Shown here piece by piece: positions 63,103-64,000 of a DNA stretch of 64,000 nucleotides (position 1 is its first letter; each line of letters begins with the position of its first letter). A model generated the notes under the pieces. It had not been told where the DNA came from and did not search any database. It saw nothing but the letters and a program-made list of their open reading frames with translations. Source of the stretch: Pseudomonas sp. BSw22131. GTDB taxonomy: Bacteria > Pseudomonadota > Gammaproteobacteria > Pseudomonadales > Pseudomonadaceae. Both the position numbers and the translations under genes were made by a program. Location: NCBI RefSeq assembly GCF_026810445.1, contig NZ_CP113949.1, forward strand, positions 5,321,501 through 5,385,500, in the 5' to 3' direction.

Positions 63103-64000
63103 ATGAGCGCCACTATTCGCCCATTGCTGGGCTGCATCGCCGATGACTTCACCGGCGCTACCGACCTTGCGAACATGCTGGTGCGCGGCGGCATGCGCAC
63201 GGTGCAAAGCATCGGTATTCCCGGCGCAGACGTGCTGGCCGACCTTGATGCCGATGCAATCGTCATCGCGCTGAAGTCGCGCACCATTCCAGCCGCCGAA
63301 GCCGTTGCCCAGTCCCTTGAAGCACTGCAATGGCTGCAGGACCGCGGCTGCGAGCAAATCTTCTTCAAATATTGCTCAACATTCGATTCCACCGCGGCCG
63401 GCAACATTGGTCAGGTCAGCGAAGCGCTGCTGGAAAAACTGGGCAGCGACTTCACCCTGGCTTGCCCGGCCTTTCCGGAGAACGGTCGGACGATCTTCCG
63501 CGGTCACTTGTTCGTGCAGGACCAACTGCTCAATGAGTGCGGTATGCAGAACCACCCGCTGACGCCGATGACCGACGCCAACCTCGTGCGGGTGCTGCAA
63601 TCGCAAACCCAACAGAAAGTAGGCCTGCTGCGTTACGACAGCGTGTCCCAAGGCGTTGAGAAGGTGCGTGCACGCATCGCCGAGCTGCGCGCTGATGGCG
63701 TGAGCATGGCGGTTGCCGATGCTCTGTCTGACGCGGATCTGTACACACTCGGAGAAGCCTGCGCCGACCTGCCGCTGCTGACCGGCGGCTCGGGACTGGC
63801 GCTGGGGCTGCCGGGCAACTTCCGCAAAGCCGGCAAGCTGCGCGACATCGACGCCTCGAAACTCGAAGACATCCGCGGTGGCGAAGTAGTACTTGCCGGC
63901 AGCGCTTCGGTCGCCACAAACGGCCAGGTTGCGGCATGGCTTGAAGCCAATCGCCCTGCGCTGCGCATTGATCCGTTGGCGCTGGCCGATGGCAAGCCGG
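63103..64000 (+). CDS. otnK: 3-oxo-tetronate kinase (OtnK/YgbK-like), partial
   Basis: The first ~299 residues of a four-carbon acid sugar kinase (usual length ~420); the gene leaves the right edge. The N-terminus has the family mark GCIADDFTGATDLANMLVRG, with later FFKYCSTFDSTAAGNIGQV and ACPAFPENGRT. Expected reaction: ATP-dependent phosphorylation of 3-oxo-tetronate before aldolase cleavage. It is in an operon with ltnD; the aldolase (otnC) and isomerase (otnI) genes should follow beyond the window. Confidence 0.9.
   Translation, partial: MSATIRPLLGCIADDFTGATDLANMLVRGGMRTVQSIGIPGADVLADLDADAIVIALKSRTIPAAEAVAQSLEALQWLQDRGCEQIFFKYCSTFDSTAAGNIGQVSEALLEKLGSDFTLACPAFPENGRTIFRGHLFVQDQLLNECGMQNHPLTPMTDANLVRVLQSQTQQKVGLLRYDSVSQGVEKVRARIAELRADGVSMAVADALSDADLYTLGEACADLPLLTGGSGLALGLPGNFRKAGKLRDIDASKLEDIRGGEVVLAGSASVATNGQVAAWLEANRPALRIDPLALADGKP

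Overview
The window reads as chromosomal DNA of a Pseudomonas from the fluorescens/syringae lineage. The gene content and order support this: soxB-soxD-soxA behind glyA, gbcA/gbcB, dgcA-dgcB-etfA-etfB, a carnitine cdh cluster, tkt-epd-pgk-fba, an ArsR-methyltransferase joined to metK, and DNA ligase B. Many intergenic REP-type inverted repeats ('TGTAGGAGC...TTGCCCGCGAT') point the same way. No rRNA or tRNA gene, transposase, integrase or CRISPR array was seen.

Layout. 1-7.9 kb: sarcosine oxidase genes (soxA runs off the left edge), glyA, an alanine-type aminotransferase, a TraX-family membrane protein and ltaE. 8.0-10.6 kb: a ZapA/coiled-coil pair and a chemoreceptor. 10.7-23.8 kb: glycine betaine and dimethylglycine catabolism. 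This block is interrupted by a non-coding array of DnaA-box-like repeats (13.6-14.2 kb) and by an AT-rich cassette (14.67-15.94 kb) lying between etfB and a duplicated copy of its 3' end. 24.3-27.2 kb: a nonsense-interrupted hcp, two small conserved genes and an AAA ATPase. 27.3-31.0 kb: carnitine catabolism. 31.2-37.5 kb: fba, two small lipoproteins, pgk, epd and tkt. 37.7-39.9 kb: regulator and metK behind a perfect palindrome. 40.3-47.6 kb: an orphan insecticidal-type Tc toxin A subunit. 47.7-51.3 kb: ligB, a DUF1090 protein, cytochrome c', MAPEG and a transporter remnant. 51.5-57.0 kb: MFS exporter, TonB-dependent receptor and a two-component system. 57.2-59.5 kb: Na+/H+ antiporter and two truncated genes meeting at a deletion scar. 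59.7-64 kb: DeoR regulator, an unrecognised repeat protein, and threonate-type dehydrogenase and kinase (the kinase runs off the right edge).

How the genes work together. CdhA, CdhC and CdhB take L-carnitine to glycine betaine. GbcAB demethylates betaine to dimethylglycine. DgcAB, with its dedicated EtfAB, carries on to sarcosine. SoxBDA(G) gives glycine plus methylene-THF, and GlyA condenses these to serine. LtaE and the aminotransferase sit beside that endpoint. The second half mixes central carbon and methionine-cycle housekeeping genes with horizontally acquired or decaying genes.

The two most unusual items are, first, a four-unit array in which each unit has a perfect TTATCCACA and an inverted TGTGGG-type box exactly 26 bp apart. 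Second is a likely double-glycine-leader microcin/bacteriocin precursor whose leader is hidden because the expected start codon is ACG. It is flanked by two tiny membrane proteins and appears to have entered by recombination into the end of etfB.
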